Origin: Xanthobacter sp. YC-JY1
Lineage (GTDB): Bacteria; Pseudomonadota; Alphaproteobacteria; Rhizobiales; Xanthobacteraceae
DNA: 64,000 bases
Direction of reading: 5' to 3'
NCBI RefSeq assembly: GCF_021730305.1
Contig: NZ_CP032674.1
Location: forward strand, 3,457,001-3,521,000
In this document: positions 63,316 to 64,000 of the stretch, one piece after another
How positions within the stretch are numbered: position 1 is the stretch's first letter
Layout of the letters: each line of letters opens with the position of its first letter
Translations under genes and position numbers: made by a program
Notes under the pieces: model-generated
What the model saw: only the letters and a program-made list of their open reading frames with translations
What the model was told of the DNA's origin: nothing
Databases searched by the model: none

Positions 63316-64000
63316 CTAAACCGCCCGCCCCTCGATCACCAGCGCCCCGTCGGCACCGCGCGCGGCCGGCAGCGGGGCGAGGCGGCGGTGGAGGTGCACC
63401 ATGAAGGCGGTGCCGAACACCGGCAGGATCAGGTTGAGGATCGGCACGAACAGGATCGGCGCGATGAGCAGGCCGGCGACGAACACCGTCACCCCGTTCG
63501 CCCGCCGCAGCGCCCGCGCCTCCTCGGGCGTGCGATAGCGCATGGCGGCCAGCTCGAAATATTCCCGGCTGATGAGATAGGCGTTGGCCACGTAGAAGAT
63601 GATGACATTCACCCCCGGCACCAGCAGCAGAAGCAGCGCCGCGAGGTTCACCAGCAGCACCAGCCCGAAGAAGCGCACGGAATAGAACAGCGCGCGCAGG
63701 AAAGGCTGCGGCTGGCCGGGCGGATCGTTGGGATAGGTCGTGGTCTCCACCCGCTCGGCCACCTCGTCGAGAAAGAGGCCCGCCACCAGCGAGGACACCG
63801 CCGGCATCAGGTAGACGATGCCGAACACCAGCCCCAGCCCCGCGATCACGGCCAGCGTGGTCTCGATCCACGGATAGGACGAGATCTCGACGAAGTGGGT
63901 CAGCGCCGCCTCCAGCCCCACGGCGAGGGCGATGAGCAGCGCCAGCGCCAGCCCCATGGATTTCAGCAGCACGCCGCGCAGCAGCGGCGAGAAGGTCTGG
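63316..64000 (-). CDS. EI24/CysZ-like membrane protein, N terminus cut by window edge
   Basis: A leftward frame enters from the right edge (QTFSPLLRGVLLKSMGLALA) and ends at 63316, giving about 227 visible residues. It has four to five membrane helices and the EI24 landmarks PWIETTLAVIAGLGLVFGIV, FLDEVAERVETTTYPNDPPG and GVNVIIFYVANAYLISREYF, EARALRRANG. CysZ relatives transport sulfate; others have unknown function. An internal GTG at 63972 could be taken for a start, but the upstream residues match the usual family N terminus, so the true start lies outside. Confidence 0.82.
   Translation of the reverse strand, partial: QTFSPLLRGVLLKSMGLALALLIALAVGLEAALTHFVEISSYPWIETTLAVIAGLGLVFGIVYLMPAVSSLVAGLFLDEVAERVETTTYPNDPPGQPQPFLRALFYSVRFFGLVLLVNLAALLLLLVPGVNVIIFYVANAYLISREYFELAAMRYRTPEEARALRRANGVTVFVAGLLIAPILFVPILNLILPVFGTAFMVHLHRRLAPLPAARGADGALVIEGRAV

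Overview
The window is GC-rich, gene-dense bacterial DNA. Gene content and style (SigF/NrsF stress pair, HflK/HflC, fused LivM-LivG, fused AroK-AroB, PleC-like PAS kinase, many LIV-type ABC transporters, short dispersed palindromic repeats in intergenic gaps) suggest an alphaproteobacterium of the Hyphomicrobiales, most like Xanthobacter, Azorhizobium or Ancylobacter. That placement is inference from style; no rRNA or tRNA gene is present to test it. No plasmid, phage or transposase gene is seen, so this reads as chromosome.

Layout. 1-4860: end of a cation-efflux-type transporter, undecaprenyl-diphosphatase UppP, then an SPFH pair (HflK, HflC) with a TerC-family membrane protein. 4882-9830: a leftward vitamin B12 uptake operon btuB-btuF-btuC-btuD headed by a cobalamin riboswitch. 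10167-15325: a LIV-type ABC uptake operon whose second permease and first ATPase are one polypeptide. 15381-23926: a complete high-affinity potassium system, kdpFABC plus kdpDE, with two extra tiny membrane ORFs. 23937-26687: a leftward copper-type cluster (Cys-rich small protein, beta-barrel protein, CopC, CopD). 26864-32254: an amidohydrolase, a large beta-propeller surface protein with unusually low GC, and the nrsF/sigF pair with a likely self-activated promoter.

32659-42333: a nitrilase gene and an aldoxime dehydratase gene enclosing a complete five-gene ABC transporter, followed by a LysR regulator and an amidase. The enzymes fit the steps aldoxime to nitrile to acid plus ammonia, and the transporter would import the substrate or a relative. 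43340-51510: a second catabolic locus built around a divergent promoter with two matching palindromes: leftward an IclR regulator and a muconate-lactonizing-type enolase-superfamily enzyme; rightward an SDR-like protein with an altered catalytic motif, an uncharacterised alpha-beta barrel protein, a fumarylacetoacetase-type hydrolase and a three-gene ABC importer. Its substrate is unknown.

51577-64000: mostly housekeeping and single genes: an ABM-fold monooxygenase, thioredoxin 2, an orphan Rieske ferredoxin and an FAD oxidoreductase, an aroK-aroB fusion, a PAS sensor kinase, a secreted serine hydrolase, a DUF6790-like protein, an ABC1/UbiB-type kinase and a truncated EI24-type membrane protein at the right edge.

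Two families of intergenic repeats recur. One is a 108-110 bp element of two 9-bp hairpins whose stems vary in sequence but stay paired; the other is a roughly 165-180 bp element. In all three ABC import operons a long gap holding one of these repeats lies where the binding-protein gene meets the upstream or downstream permease gene.
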